IMG/VR virus record: IMGVR_UViG_3300010150_000106 | Coordinates: 1-28,613 of that record | DNA length: 28,613 nt | Strand: one strand, 5' to 3' | Source: a virus | Shown here: positions 7,560 to 16,600 of the stretch, one piece after another | How positions within the stretch are numbered: the stretch's first letter is position 1 | Layout of the letters: each line of letters starts with the position of its first letter | The notes under the pieces: model-generated | What the model saw: only the letters and a program-made list of their open reading frames with translations | What the model was told of the DNA's origin: nothing | Database searches by the model: none | Translations under genes and position numbers: made by a program

Positions 7560-9137
7560 TTAGGGCCAAGTTGATAAAGCTGCTCTTTTCCAACCAGCAG
7601 AAGTTTTTACATAAAAATAATCATCATCATAAGATATATCACCTTGACTTCCTTGTGAATCTGAGGTGCCTGTTGGTGTTATAGAAGTTGGTATACCTAC
7701 TCTACCATCAGATGTTACTTTAAATAAATCTGTTCCATTTGAATCTTCAACAAGGAAAGCCATTTGGGCGCTAGTTGTAAATCCACTTTTTATATGAAGT
7801 CTAGCAGTAGGTGTAGAAGTTCCTATTCCCACTTTCATATAAGTATAAGTTGGTCTACCTAATACAATGGAGTAAGATTGAGTTAAAGTAATAGAATTCC
7901 CTATACCAATTGCCCCTAGTATACCACCTGATGAATTCCCATAAGTAACATTATACCCAATAAAAATATTTTGTTGCCCCGTAAGAGCAGTAGCACCATT
8001 AGCACCAGCATTTCTTCCTAAAGCAATATTGTATTGACCAGTTGTTTGATTTTTAAGGGCAGCATTACCTATTGCTATACTATGATCTCTAGTACTATTT
8101 AATAGATTTTGACTACCATATGCAAAATTATTATCACCTGAGTTGTTATAACCTACACGATATCCTAAAAAGACATTACCATTCCCCGTATTATTTTCCC
8201 CAGCTTCTTGTCCTACAAATAAATTATTAGAGCCTTGATTATCTTTTCCTGCGTTTCTTCCAAAACTCACATTGTAATTACCTTGGTTATTTTGTAAGTT
8301 ATTTGAACCAATAGATACATTATGCTCTCCTAATGTATTAGAATTGAGAGATAAATACCCTATTCCTGCATTATTTCCACCAGTATTACTTTGGCCTGCT
8401 TGTTGTCCTATGAAAGTATTAAAAGTTCCTTGGTTATTTTCTCCAGCGTTACCTCCTATTAATGTATTACTTCCAGATGAATTTAGTCCTGCTTTAGCTC
8501 CTATAGCTAAAGTTCCATCTGCATCAATCGATTCAGAATGTAAATTTCTAGCTGCTTGGAAACCTATTGCTACAATATTGGCAATAAAACCTACATTTTC
8601 TCCTGCACTACTTCCTATAAATACTGATTGATTACTTGTGCTAAATCTTCCTGCACTAGATCCTATTATGGTCTGATTGCTACCTGTATAGTATTCCCCG
8701 GCTCTATCACCTATAGCGATAGTAGAACTAGCTAAAGAAAATTGGGCTGCATCATTACCAATAGCTGTATTTCTAGTACCTGCATCATTGCTTAATGCTC
8801 TAAATCCCAATGCAGTTGAATATTGACCCCCATTCCCTGCTGCTGCTCCAAATGATATATTAGTGGCATCACTTCCTGTGATTATACTACTTCCATTAAA
8901 TTTATATTCGTCAGCATCAATAAACCCTGTTAAATCTATATCTTGAGTGGCTGTATTGCCTGTATCTAATACTTGTTGAAGATTTTGAGAACCACCACCT
9001 CCACCTCCACCACCACTAGCAATTGATGAAGACACATTTGAGATTCCTTGGATAGATAAGCTACCAGAAATATCTACTCTGCTAGCAGTTATAATTAAAT
9101 TACCCGTAGAACCATCATAAAATATACCTTGTGCCAT
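7560..9137 (-). CDS. YadA-head-like tail fibre protein (525 aa)
   Basis: Starts MAQGIFYDGSTGNLIITASR, a typical short fibre N-terminus. Residues 42-49 are eight consecutive glycines, an apparent flexible hinge. Residues 95-430 consist of 14-16-residue repeats such as NTFIGQQAGQSNTGGN and NLFVGQEAGENNTGNG, the left-handed beta-roll pattern of YadA-type trimeric adhesin heads. One VGIGTSTPTARLHI motif follows at about 436, then a C-terminal domain with GDISYDDDYFYVKT and a terminal WKRAALSTWP, an ending I recognise in other phage fibre proteins. It likely forms a trimeric fibre or a distal segment attached to the larger fibres. It follows the 1197-residue fibre gene by 8 bases with AAGGTAG upstream of the ATG. 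Confidence 0.86.
   Translation of the reverse strand: MAQGIFYDGSTGNLIITASRVDISGSLSIQGISNVSSSIASGGGGGGGGSQNLQQVLDTGNTATQDIDLTGFIDADEYKFNGSSIITGSDATNISFGAAAGNGGQYSTALGFRALSNDAGTRNTAIGNDAAQFSLASSTIAIGDRAGEYYTGSNQTIIGSSAGRFSTSNQSVFIGSSAGENVGFIANIVAIGFQAARNLHSESIDADGTLAIGAKAGLNSSGSNTLIGGNAGENNQGTFNTFIGQQAGQSNTGGNNAGIGYLSLNSNTLGEHNVSIGSNNLQNNQGNYNVSFGRNAGKDNQGSNNLFVGQEAGENNTGNGNVFLGYRVGYNNSGDNNFAYGSQNLLNSTRDHSIAIGNAALKNQTTGQYNIALGRNAGANGATALTGQQNIFIGYNVTYGNSSGGILGAIGIGNSITLTQSYSIVLGRPTYTYMKVGIGTSTPTARLHIKSGFTTSAQMAFLVEDSNGTDLFKVTSDGRVGIPTSITPTGTSDSQGSQGDISYDDDYFYVKTSAGWKRAALSTWP
8991..9014 (-). repeat. Glycine-codon tract (8 Gly) in the 525-aa fibre
   Basis: Eight GGN codons in a row, appearing as acc/tcc/cca-type triplets on the plus strand, encode residues 42-49. 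The tract is markedly GC-richer than its surroundings and is repetitive enough to be prone to in-frame slippage, which would lengthen or shorten the hinge. Confidence 0.85.
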
Positions 9138-9145
9138 AATCTACC

Positions 9146-12100
9146 TTAAATTATTTGTACCCAACCTGTTGATTTATAAATATAGAGTCCTTCAGTACTA
9201 TCAGTTTGATACACAATCAAACCTGTGGATGGGGATGAGATTGAAGTTCGTTGTGCTGATGTCATTCTAGGGAAGACAACACCTTTAGAAGTTGAGGCTA
9301 TGTCTAGGATTGCGGATGCATCGGGGGTGGTGTTATTAATACCTACTTTACCATCTGTAGTTAAGGAAAGATTTTCTTGTCCAAGAGCACCTTCTAAAGT
9401 AATTCCTCCTGCTGCCCCATATATTTTTGAACCTATACTTCCCCCAACTGCACCAGTGTTGGTTTTAATAACAACACCTCTATCTCCAGCACTATTTTTA
9501 AATTTAAAGTCAGTAGAACCAGCAGGGGTAAATTCAAAACATGCTTCTGTAGGAGAGCCACCTCCAGTTCCTAATAGAATTTTTCCACTTCCACTTACAT
9601 GAAATAGACCTTGTGGTGATGCAGTACCAATACCTACATTACCGTCACCGTCAAAGGTCATTTCTTTTCTACCATCAGTTAGATTGTTGATAGTTAGACC
9701 TCCATCTAAGTGTCTTATTTGGTAAGTATCGTTTCCATCTCTTGCTAATTCAAATCCATGAGATGTAGATGATCCACTCGATAATATAAACCCATCTCTT
9801 ACTTCTAACTTCTCAGATGGTGATGTTGTACCTATGCCTACGTTACCATCAGATTGTAAGCGCATTACCTCTGTTGGGGTGGTTTGCCCAACACTTAAAC
9901 GCATTGAACTTTCTTGAAGATTTCTATTGTCGTTTGTTACATCAATATACCCAAATGTAGTAAGTGCGCCACTTGCGTTTTCAGTTCTAAAGTCAAAACC
10001 GACTGAAAACCCATCGGCTGGGCTTATTGCAAGATCGTGGTCAAAAACATAGCGTTTTATAAGATTGGAATCTCGTACATAAAACCCACCATTTGCTGTA
10101 ATGCCTATTACTTCTACACCTGAACTATTTTGACCTGAAAGTAATATAGAAGATCCTCCTGATCCTTGTTTTAAACCAAGGACTTTTTGAGAAGAACTAT
10201 TTTGCCCTACCATATTAACCCTAGCAGCAATATCGCCACCAATTCTAAGATTTGTACTCGAAATTATTAAAGTGGATGCTGCTGAGATTGAAGATACATT
10301 TGTTATACTACCGTTACCTAACTCAATTATACCTTTATTACTATTAGTTACGTCTTGTAATGTTAAAGTGGGAGATCCAGAGGATCGCATTGTCATACGA
10401 CCGTTAGATGAGTTTATAGTAAAAGGTACAAATCCTAATGAGGTTTGGGGGCCTATATCAACTTTACCATCATCTGTTATAACTAAAGAAGCAGATGCAT
10501 TTGCATTTTCTACTCTTAAAGCAGTAGTTGAGGATGTTGTTCCTGATCCTTTAACTTGGAGTTTTGAGGATAGTGATGTTGTACCTATACCTACGTTACC
10601 TTTTAAAGCAGTAGTTGTGATGCTATCGTTACCTAAAACAACAGAGTTGCTACCGATGCCTTGAGCACTATATCCAATCACAACTTCGTTTGTATTTCCG
10701 TTTTTGTAAGATGCTTTTGTTCTGCTACCTAAGTATAGTGAATTGTTTACATGAGTAATAGTGTTGCTGCTTCCATCTTCGTAACCTGCATAATAACCTA
10801 AAGCTACGTTATTACTACCAGTAGCTACATATCTCATAGTACCAAGACCTAATGCAGCATTACCATTTTGTCTGATAGACTGACCTGCGAGGTGACCCAT
10901 GGTGATGTTGTTGTTACCAGCAGTATTGTATTGCAGTGTTGAACTACCTATCGAAACATTACCTCCTCCAGTTGTTACGTTGGTTTGGTTATCAATACCA
11001 ATAGCAGTATTTCTAGTACCTGTGTTTCCTCCTGTGTTTGTTGCATTTCGTAAACCATTACCTAATGCAATAGAATATATGTACGTTGAGGATGCTTGAT
11101 CTGGGTAGTATACTACTGGATCTCCGGCAACCCCAATCGTTCTTTCTGCTGCGGTTGAGCCGTTGAGCTCAAGCTTGTAAGATGGTGATGTTGTACCTAT
11201 GCCTACATTACCATCTTCTTGAATCCGCATATGGTTGTTTGCACCATTGGTCTGAAAGGTTATACCTCTGCTGGAATTAGCTCTTATTAAAAGACCATCG
11301 GTGCCGGGTGTACCATTTGTAGTAATATTTCCATATTCAGAACCATTTACATACCAACCAACTGTTCCTTTATCAGTTGCTCCGGCATTAGAATCATTTA
11401 ATTTTAATGCTACTTGCCCATCATCTCCTAAGATGTTGATTTCTCTTTGATCACCCGTAACATTAATCGACCCACTTACATCTAATGAACCTGTAATTTG
11501 AACATCCTGATTTAAAGGATTTACATATGAGGCTGTATCAGCAAATGAGGAACTTACCTCTTTTATAATTTCGTGAGATGCAGAAACAGCATATGAGGCA
11601 TATGATGCTGTACCATAAAAGTTGGTTGCATATACATCACCATTGATTCTATATCCATTTGAGGATGCTGTAACAGGTATACTTAAATCTGTTGCTACAA
11701 TAGGGGTTATAGTCTTTTGACCTTCATCATCAAACGATATCTCAAAAGTATAAATGTTGTTTGGAGATAAAGTTTGAAAAAATTGAGAGTCATTAGGTAA
11801 TCTAATTTCAAATGATATACTACCTATAGAATCATTTCTGTTTCTTATACTGATTGTAATTTTATCATTTGTTAATGAGGTTTCATCTTTAACTACAATA
11901 TCTGATAATGATAATCCTGAAAATGGTAATGCAAATTCTACATTATTTACTATTTCTCCACCTAAAGTACCATCTAAATATAAACTATATCCACCCTCAC
12001 CTTCTGAAAGATAAGAATCAAATGGAGAACCATTTATATCAGAACCACTTAATATAACTGATTTTTGAATAAAGTTTCTTGCGATTGCAGTACCACTAAA

Positions 12101-12739
12101 TAAAGCATTTGATGCTGTAATATCTCCACTATTTTGTAGAGTAAACTTATCTGTTCGGATTTCAAGGTCTCCACCATTTTGATCACTGAATGAAATGGAG
12201 GAACTATTATCAGTTCCTACAAATTTAAATCCTGTTCCTTGTAAGGTATCCGCCCCTAATTGGGTGGTGGCACTACCACTATAAAATACAAACCCAGATG
12301 GCCCTAATCCTAAAGATGCCGATGTTTGACCCTTAAATCCTCTGGTGAATAAAAGAGCGGATGAGTTTAATACTTGAATACCACCATCACCTAAACCACC
12401 TTCAAATCGGGGTGCTGTTAAGTTCTCATCTATTGTTACATTTCTCTTAAAAAATGCATCTTCATTAAAAGTTGCATCTGCATTAAGTACTTGAAATCCA
12501 ACTTCGGATTCTTCACTTATATATGCTCTTGATGTTCCTGATTCGATTCTATCTTGGTAACCATTAATACCAGATGGTGGGATGTTAGTTAACCCACTAC
12601 CATTACCTTTAAAAGATCCTGTAATTTTTAGGGTATCGACAACACTACCAGTACCATCATATAGAATACTACCATCAGTTTGTAATACTCTTTGATAGGT
12701 ATCTTGTATCTGTTGGCCTGTTAAATCTGGTAACGCCAT
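9146..12739 (-). CDS. Large tail fibre protein (1197 aa), mosaic
   Basis: Begins MALPDLTGQQIQDTYQRVLQ, an N-terminus seen on many phage fibres and probably the virion attachment end. Residues 134-362 are paralogous to residues 101-340 of the 1814-residue fibre (both contain SGF(V)F/IYSGS, DTLQGTGFKFVG, GDITASNALFSGTAIA and DLSIPVT). A segment at about 412-430 with ITGSLDVSGSINVTG precedes a YadA-like head region at about 555-710 and about five GNVGIGTTSPSxKL motifs. The C-terminus carries LDIASTSKGVVFPRMTSAQR then GLIVYQTDSTEGLYIY and W, a fibre ending common in Bacteroidota proteins and their phages. No S74 chaperone domain is seen. No Shine-Dalgarno sequence precedes the ATG; the leader is A-rich. 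Confidence 0.89.
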   Translation of the reverse strand: MALPDLTGQQIQDTYQRVLQTDGSILYDGTGSVVDTLKITGSFKGNGSGLTNIPPSGINGYQDRIESGTSRAYISEESEVGFQVLNADATFNEDAFFKRNVTIDENLTAPRFEGGLGDGGIQVLNSSALLFTRGFKGQTSASLGLGPSGFVFYSGSATTQLGADTLQGTGFKFVGTDNSSSISFSDQNGGDLEIRTDKFTLQNSGDITASNALFSGTAIARNFIQKSVILSGSDINGSPFDSYLSEGEGGYSLYLDGTLGGEIVNNVEFALPFSGLSLSDIVVKDETSLTNDKITISIRNRNDSIGSISFEIRLPNDSQFFQTLSPNNIYTFEISFDDEGQKTITPIVATDLSIPVTASSNGYRINGDVYATNFYGTASYASYAVSASHEIIKEVSSSFADTASYVNPLNQDVQITGSLDVSGSINVTGDQREINILGDDGQVALKLNDSNAGATDKGTVGWYVNGSEYGNITTNGTPGTDGLLIRANSSRGITFQTNGANNHMRIQEDGNVGIGTTSPSYKLELNGSTAAERTIGVAGDPVVYYPDQASSTYIYSIALGNGLRNATNTGGNTGTRNTAIGIDNQTNVTTGGGNVSIGSSTLQYNTAGNNNITMGHLAGQSIRQNGNAALGLGTMRYVATGSNNVALGYYAGYEDGSSNTITHVNNSLYLGSRTKASYKNGNTNEVVIGYSAQGIGSNSVVLGNDSITTTALKGNVGIGTTSLSSKLQVKGSGTTSSTTALRVENANASASLVITDDGKVDIGPQTSLGFVPFTINSSNGRMTMRSSGSPTLTLQDVTNSNKGIIELGNGSITNVSSISAASTLIISSTNLRIGGDIAARVNMVGQNSSSQKVLGLKQGSGGSSILLSGQNSSGVEVIGITANGGFYVRDSNLIKRYVFDHDLAISPADGFSVGFDFRTENASGALTTFGYIDVTNDNRNLQESSMRLSVGQTTPTEVMRLQSDGNVGIGTTSPSEKLEVRDGFILSSGSSTSHGFELARDGNDTYQIRHLDGGLTINNLTDGRKEMTFDGDGNVGIGTASPQGLFHVSGSGKILLGTGGGSPTEACFEFTPAGSTDFKFKNSAGDRGVVIKTNTGAVGGSIGSKIYGAAGGITLEGALGQENLSLTTDGKVGINNTTPDASAILDIASTSKGVVFPRMTSAQRTSISSPSTGLIVYQTDSTEGLYIYKSTGWVQII

Positions 12740-12751
12740 AACTTATTGTTT

Positions 12752-13318
12752 TTAATAAAGTTTGTCGATAACGGCCTCTAAGATATCGTTCTTTCTTTTT
12801 GGGTTTACCTTAAACTTTCTAATATAAGTATCTAATACATTGTTAACAAGCTTTCGATTCTCAACAATATTTTTCATACTTACATCTTTTCTTTTTAAGA
12901 CCTCCACCAAAACATCACTATGATTTCTTTTCTTTGGCTTGGAAACTTTTTTGGTATTTTTCTTTACCGATACCTTTGGTTTCATTTCCAAAATTGGTTT
13001 AGAATCTTTTTGTGATTTAACTTCTACAGTTACTTTTTTAGAGGTATCCACTTTGAAGTCATCTTCCCAAGGTGTAAAGTAAGTGTCTTCAGCAATAACT
13101 TCTAATTTCATTTTACCATTTACATTCTCATCTAATAGACCTCTTAATCTCTTTACAGGAATTTTACATTTACCTGATGAAGAAATTTCACCCTTAAATA
13201 CTAAGTTTAAGTTTTCTGATTCTATTAATAATCTTGCGAATGATTTTTTGAGAGATGCCCCCTCCAATTGTAAATCACATTCGAACAATTCGGTCTTATC
13301 TGTAAATAGTGTATACAT
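12752..13318 (-). CDS. Conserved structural-region protein (188 aa), function unknown
   Basis: The N-terminal ~95 residues form a beta-rich domain (ECDLQLEGASLKKSFARLLI, NLNLVFKGEIS, CKIPVKRLRGLLDENV, KLEVIAEDTYFTPWEDDFKV). A lysine-rich linker at about 100-133 (KKNTKKVSKPKKRN) leads to a small helical C-terminal segment ending VNPKRKNDILEAVIDKLY. I recognise the N-terminal pattern as a hypothetical protein of T4-like environmental phages located among virion genes, with no function known to me. The basic linker could contact nucleic acid or an acidic partner. It lies 1 base after the 98-residue gene and 12 bases before the 1197-residue fibre gene. Confidence 0.75.
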   Translation of the reverse strand: MYTLFTDKTELFECDLQLEGASLKKSFARLLIESENLNLVFKGEISSSGKCKIPVKRLRGLLDENVNGKMKLEVIAEDTYFTPWEDDFKVDTSKKVTVEVKSQKDSKPILEMKPKVSVKKNTKKVSKPKKRNHSDVLVEVLKRKDVSMKNIVENRKLVNNVLDTYIRKFKVNPKRKNDILEAVIDKLY

Positions 13319-13319
13319 C

Positions 13320-13616
13320 TTACTTTACCCTTATATCTATGTTGAGAACTTCTTTGATTACCAACTCAACATCTTTTGCTTTTACTTTTACATCTTTTAC
13401 TTCGTGAGTTTCTTTATATTCCTTACCTTTGACTTTACACAACAATTTGATGAATCGTTTCTTTTTTTCTTGATTACCAAGAATCTCTTCGTATCCACCA
13501 CCACCTGCATCAGCTAACTCCTCTACTAATTCGACTTCATCCCAAGTGTAGGGATTATTGTCCCAAGTAAAATTAGCATTATCCCAATTGAATGGAACTC
13601 CCTCTGCCATAGTCAT
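13320..13616 (-). CDS. Small WDN-repeat protein (98 aa), function unknown
   Basis: The N-terminus holds a short aromatic repeat, FNWDNANFTWDNNPYTWDEV at residues 9-28, in which W-D occurs every seven residues. This is followed by an acidic helix (VELVEELADA), a glycine-rich turn and a charged C-terminal half (KKKRFIKLLCKVKGKEY, then a beta/alpha segment). Two ATG codons are available (13616 and 13610); the second gives MAEGVPFN and is equally plausible. I know similar small proteins only as hypotheticals next to phage structural genes. It opens the small-gene pair following the 55-base gap at 13617-13671. Confidence 0.7.
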   Translation of the reverse strand: MTMAEGVPFNWDNANFTWDNNPYTWDEVELVEELADAGGGGYEEILGNQEKKKRFIKLLCKVKGKEYKETHEVKDVKVKAKDVELVIKEVLNIDIRVK

Positions 13617-13655
13617 AAATATTTAAACTCTATGTATAAATATGTCGATAAATAT
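13615..13655. promoter_or_regulatory. Triple ATAAATAT motif in the 13617-13671 gap
   Basis: The plus strand carries ATAAATAT at 13615-13622, 13636-13643 and 13648-13655, so the coding (minus) strand reads ATATTTAT three times. The first copy overlaps the ATG of the 98-residue gene. The middle copy is part of TATAAATA at 13635-13642, which equals the T4 late octamer but on the strand facing away from all genes. It might be a regulatory site or simply AT-rich spacer; orientation argues against an ordinary late promoter for the minus-strand gene. Confidence 0.35.
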
Positions 13656-13671
13656 TTTTGGGTAATCTCAA

Positions 13672-16600
13672 TCAGAGTCCGTACTTTGTTCTAGTAGATG
13701 GAAGTGGTGTTGTGTTTATAAGTACATCAGTTGATTTAGTAGAGGAGTTTGTATCAAAGTCAGATTCTTCACTCTCCACAATATCTCTGTGAGGTACTAT
13801 TGGTCTTCCTAATTCACTTTCGATTTGCTTTACCCTATCGATGGTTTGTTGAACACTCAATACCCTTTCGTTTATCTGCCTTTGTCTTTCTTCCATCACC
13901 CTACTCCACTTAATATCTTCATTGACTTTTAAATCTTCCAATCTCAAAGTGGATAAGTTTGTGTTTGTGTCTACATCCAAATTACCAGCATCAGCAGTTT
14001 GTGATGTGTATATTAATACATTGGGGTCAGCAGTAAACACTTCGATTACAGGCTTTCCATCTGGCGTATCGGGTGAATCTGTAGTCAGAGAATCGGATGT
14101 CATCTTACACCCTAAGTACCTCAGATTATTCAATGCCAATGGTAGGTTGTCAGTCGATACAACTGATGGAACTAATGATGATGAGTTACTCAATCTTAAC
14201 GATGCGGAGAGTGCTGTGTCATAAAAGAAGACTTCACTCTTTGCGTATTTGGATTTCCTACCATTGAGTGCTGATGATGCTGTTGGTTCGTAATTCCAAT
14301 ATCCATTAGAACCTGTATTCCAATTTACACCAAATCCTACATCTGCTCCTGTATAATAGTTAAGGAAGGTGTATCTGTATGTGGATGGTGAGTACATATC
14401 CTTAATTTGAGGATTGGCTACACTCACAATGTCATCTCTCTGTGCAGATACCAATGTGGTTGATGTTACATCTAAAGTAGTATCGTACTTTGGTTGAGTA
14501 TATGATACATTAACTCTTGATACTGCTTTAGGCCTTTCCAATGTATGAGGTTCGATAAGGATACCTGAATCGTAATCTGCTCTCGCAGGTAAGGTTTGTC
14601 TGATTTGTTCGAAGATTGAGAAATCGTATCTTGCTAACATATCAATTGTATCGTTGATTAAGTTTTTCGAACTATATTTTTGGAATACCAATCTTCTTAA
14701 ATTATCAAACTCTGGATTACCATCATTGTAACCAGGTCTAATATCAGGACTGCCGAAATAATCATCACCATCAAAGAAGCCTGTGTGGTTGTAGATATCT
14801 TCATCATACATTCTAGTTGCTGATAGATATACACCAACTTTGTTTGTGTCCACAGGTGCGGTGTCATATTGTGACCTCTCTTTCTTTGTATCAACATCTA
14901 ATATACCACTCAATGTGTTTGCTTCAACTCTAACTTTGTTTGTCAGTATATTATTAGAACCAACCGATGGTGTTCTCGTATAATACTCTTCTGTTACCCC
15001 TGCCAAATCGGATGATTGGAATCCAGACAAAGAGGCAGATATTGGATATCCATTATCGGTTGATGTAACCTTTTGATTTGGGTGTTGTGATAAGATTCCA
15101 TCAGGATCCGTTACACTCTTTATTTGTGAATCAGGGATGAATCTAAACTTTAAGTCGTAGTAAGATGAGGTTGGTTGATTACTATGGTATGATTCTCTTG
15201 AAAGTGTATGTTCGTCAATGACCGTATCATTTAGTGGTTTAGTCCAATATCTTATTTCTTGAATCAAGCCACTTAAATAGTTGTCAGTAGATGAAAGTGA
15301 TATCCCATCTGTTGTTGATAGTTCTTTACCGATTGTCAATGTACCACTACCAGTCCATGCTGCGTTGTACGATGATTCGGTAGAACCATCTACTGAAATG
15401 GTAGATGACTTACTTACTGATATCTCATCCTTTCTGTTCTTTCTATAGATGAGTTTGTATTCGTTGTCTTGTGTAATATCATTTACGGCAGTCTTTCTTT
15501 GTACCAACAAAGTTCCCATTTTGGAATCAAAGATAGGTACATCAGATATAGATGCTGATTTGTATCCACTACTACCGCTCAAATATAAATGTATGTTACC
15601 ATTATTTGATGATGCAGTTGGTTCTAACATAACGACAAAATCAGTTCCTTTATTTAGAACTGTCGTTGTTCTGTTTAGGTTTTGTTGTACGAACAATTCA
15701 ATCGTATTGATTGTGTCAGTAACACTATCCCACGGAACATCAATGTAATTGTCACTACCATCGAATCTTAAATGGTATACAAATCTGTCATGCTCCCAAA
15801 GAGGTTTTACATCAGATACAACAGGCCCTCCATATTCTTTGATTGATAAGAATGATTGTGGAATACCATAGGTAGATATCAATGCTTTAACTGCTCTAGC
15901 AGAACCCTTTGTTTTCAAAAGGTATGGAATATTATTTACGATTCTTCTCCAAACCTCATAGGTGATTTGTTCATCTGGTTTTGATTTTAGTGAACCACTC
16001 TGAATTGGATTACCTAACTTATCTGTTCCTACTGCAAACTTCCAAAGGTCAGACCTCTGTTTACCATGTGAAAGTTTCCACCCCATTGCCTTTGCCGTAT
16101 CATACAACATTTCGTTTGGTATACCATCGTATGGGTGTTCTTCTCTATCGTTGATTGAAGTAAGTGCTTTGATGTAACTCCATGTGATATCAAAGTGGTG
16201 TCCAATCATATCAACAAAAAGAATGTAATCTGAATTGAGTGGTTCTTCAACAATTGATGATGGAATAACCTTTGTCAATCTTGAATCGTTTAATGCGTCA
16301 TAAACACTTGCCGAACTAATCAACCCATTGTAATGAGAAATACCTTCAGAAGAATTGACACTGTAGTTTACCGTTGGATATGTACTTTGTTTTGGCCAAG
16401 GTGAGATAACATAGTTAGACGAACTATAATGTGTATACAAAGAACCAGTTGCTTCGTGATACATCCACCTTTCCCACCCATCCATACCACTTATAACACC
16501 ATCTCTTCTCGTTATTGATTGCGATATGTTTGTTATAGCTTCTGAACCACTAACTGATTCTAATGTAGTTATTCTGCTGTTATACGATTCAATTAACTCT

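Noticed and set aside
9225-9602. Plus-strand open frame of 125 codons
   Set aside because: Same cause: antisense of the repetitive C-terminal part of the 1197-residue fibre.
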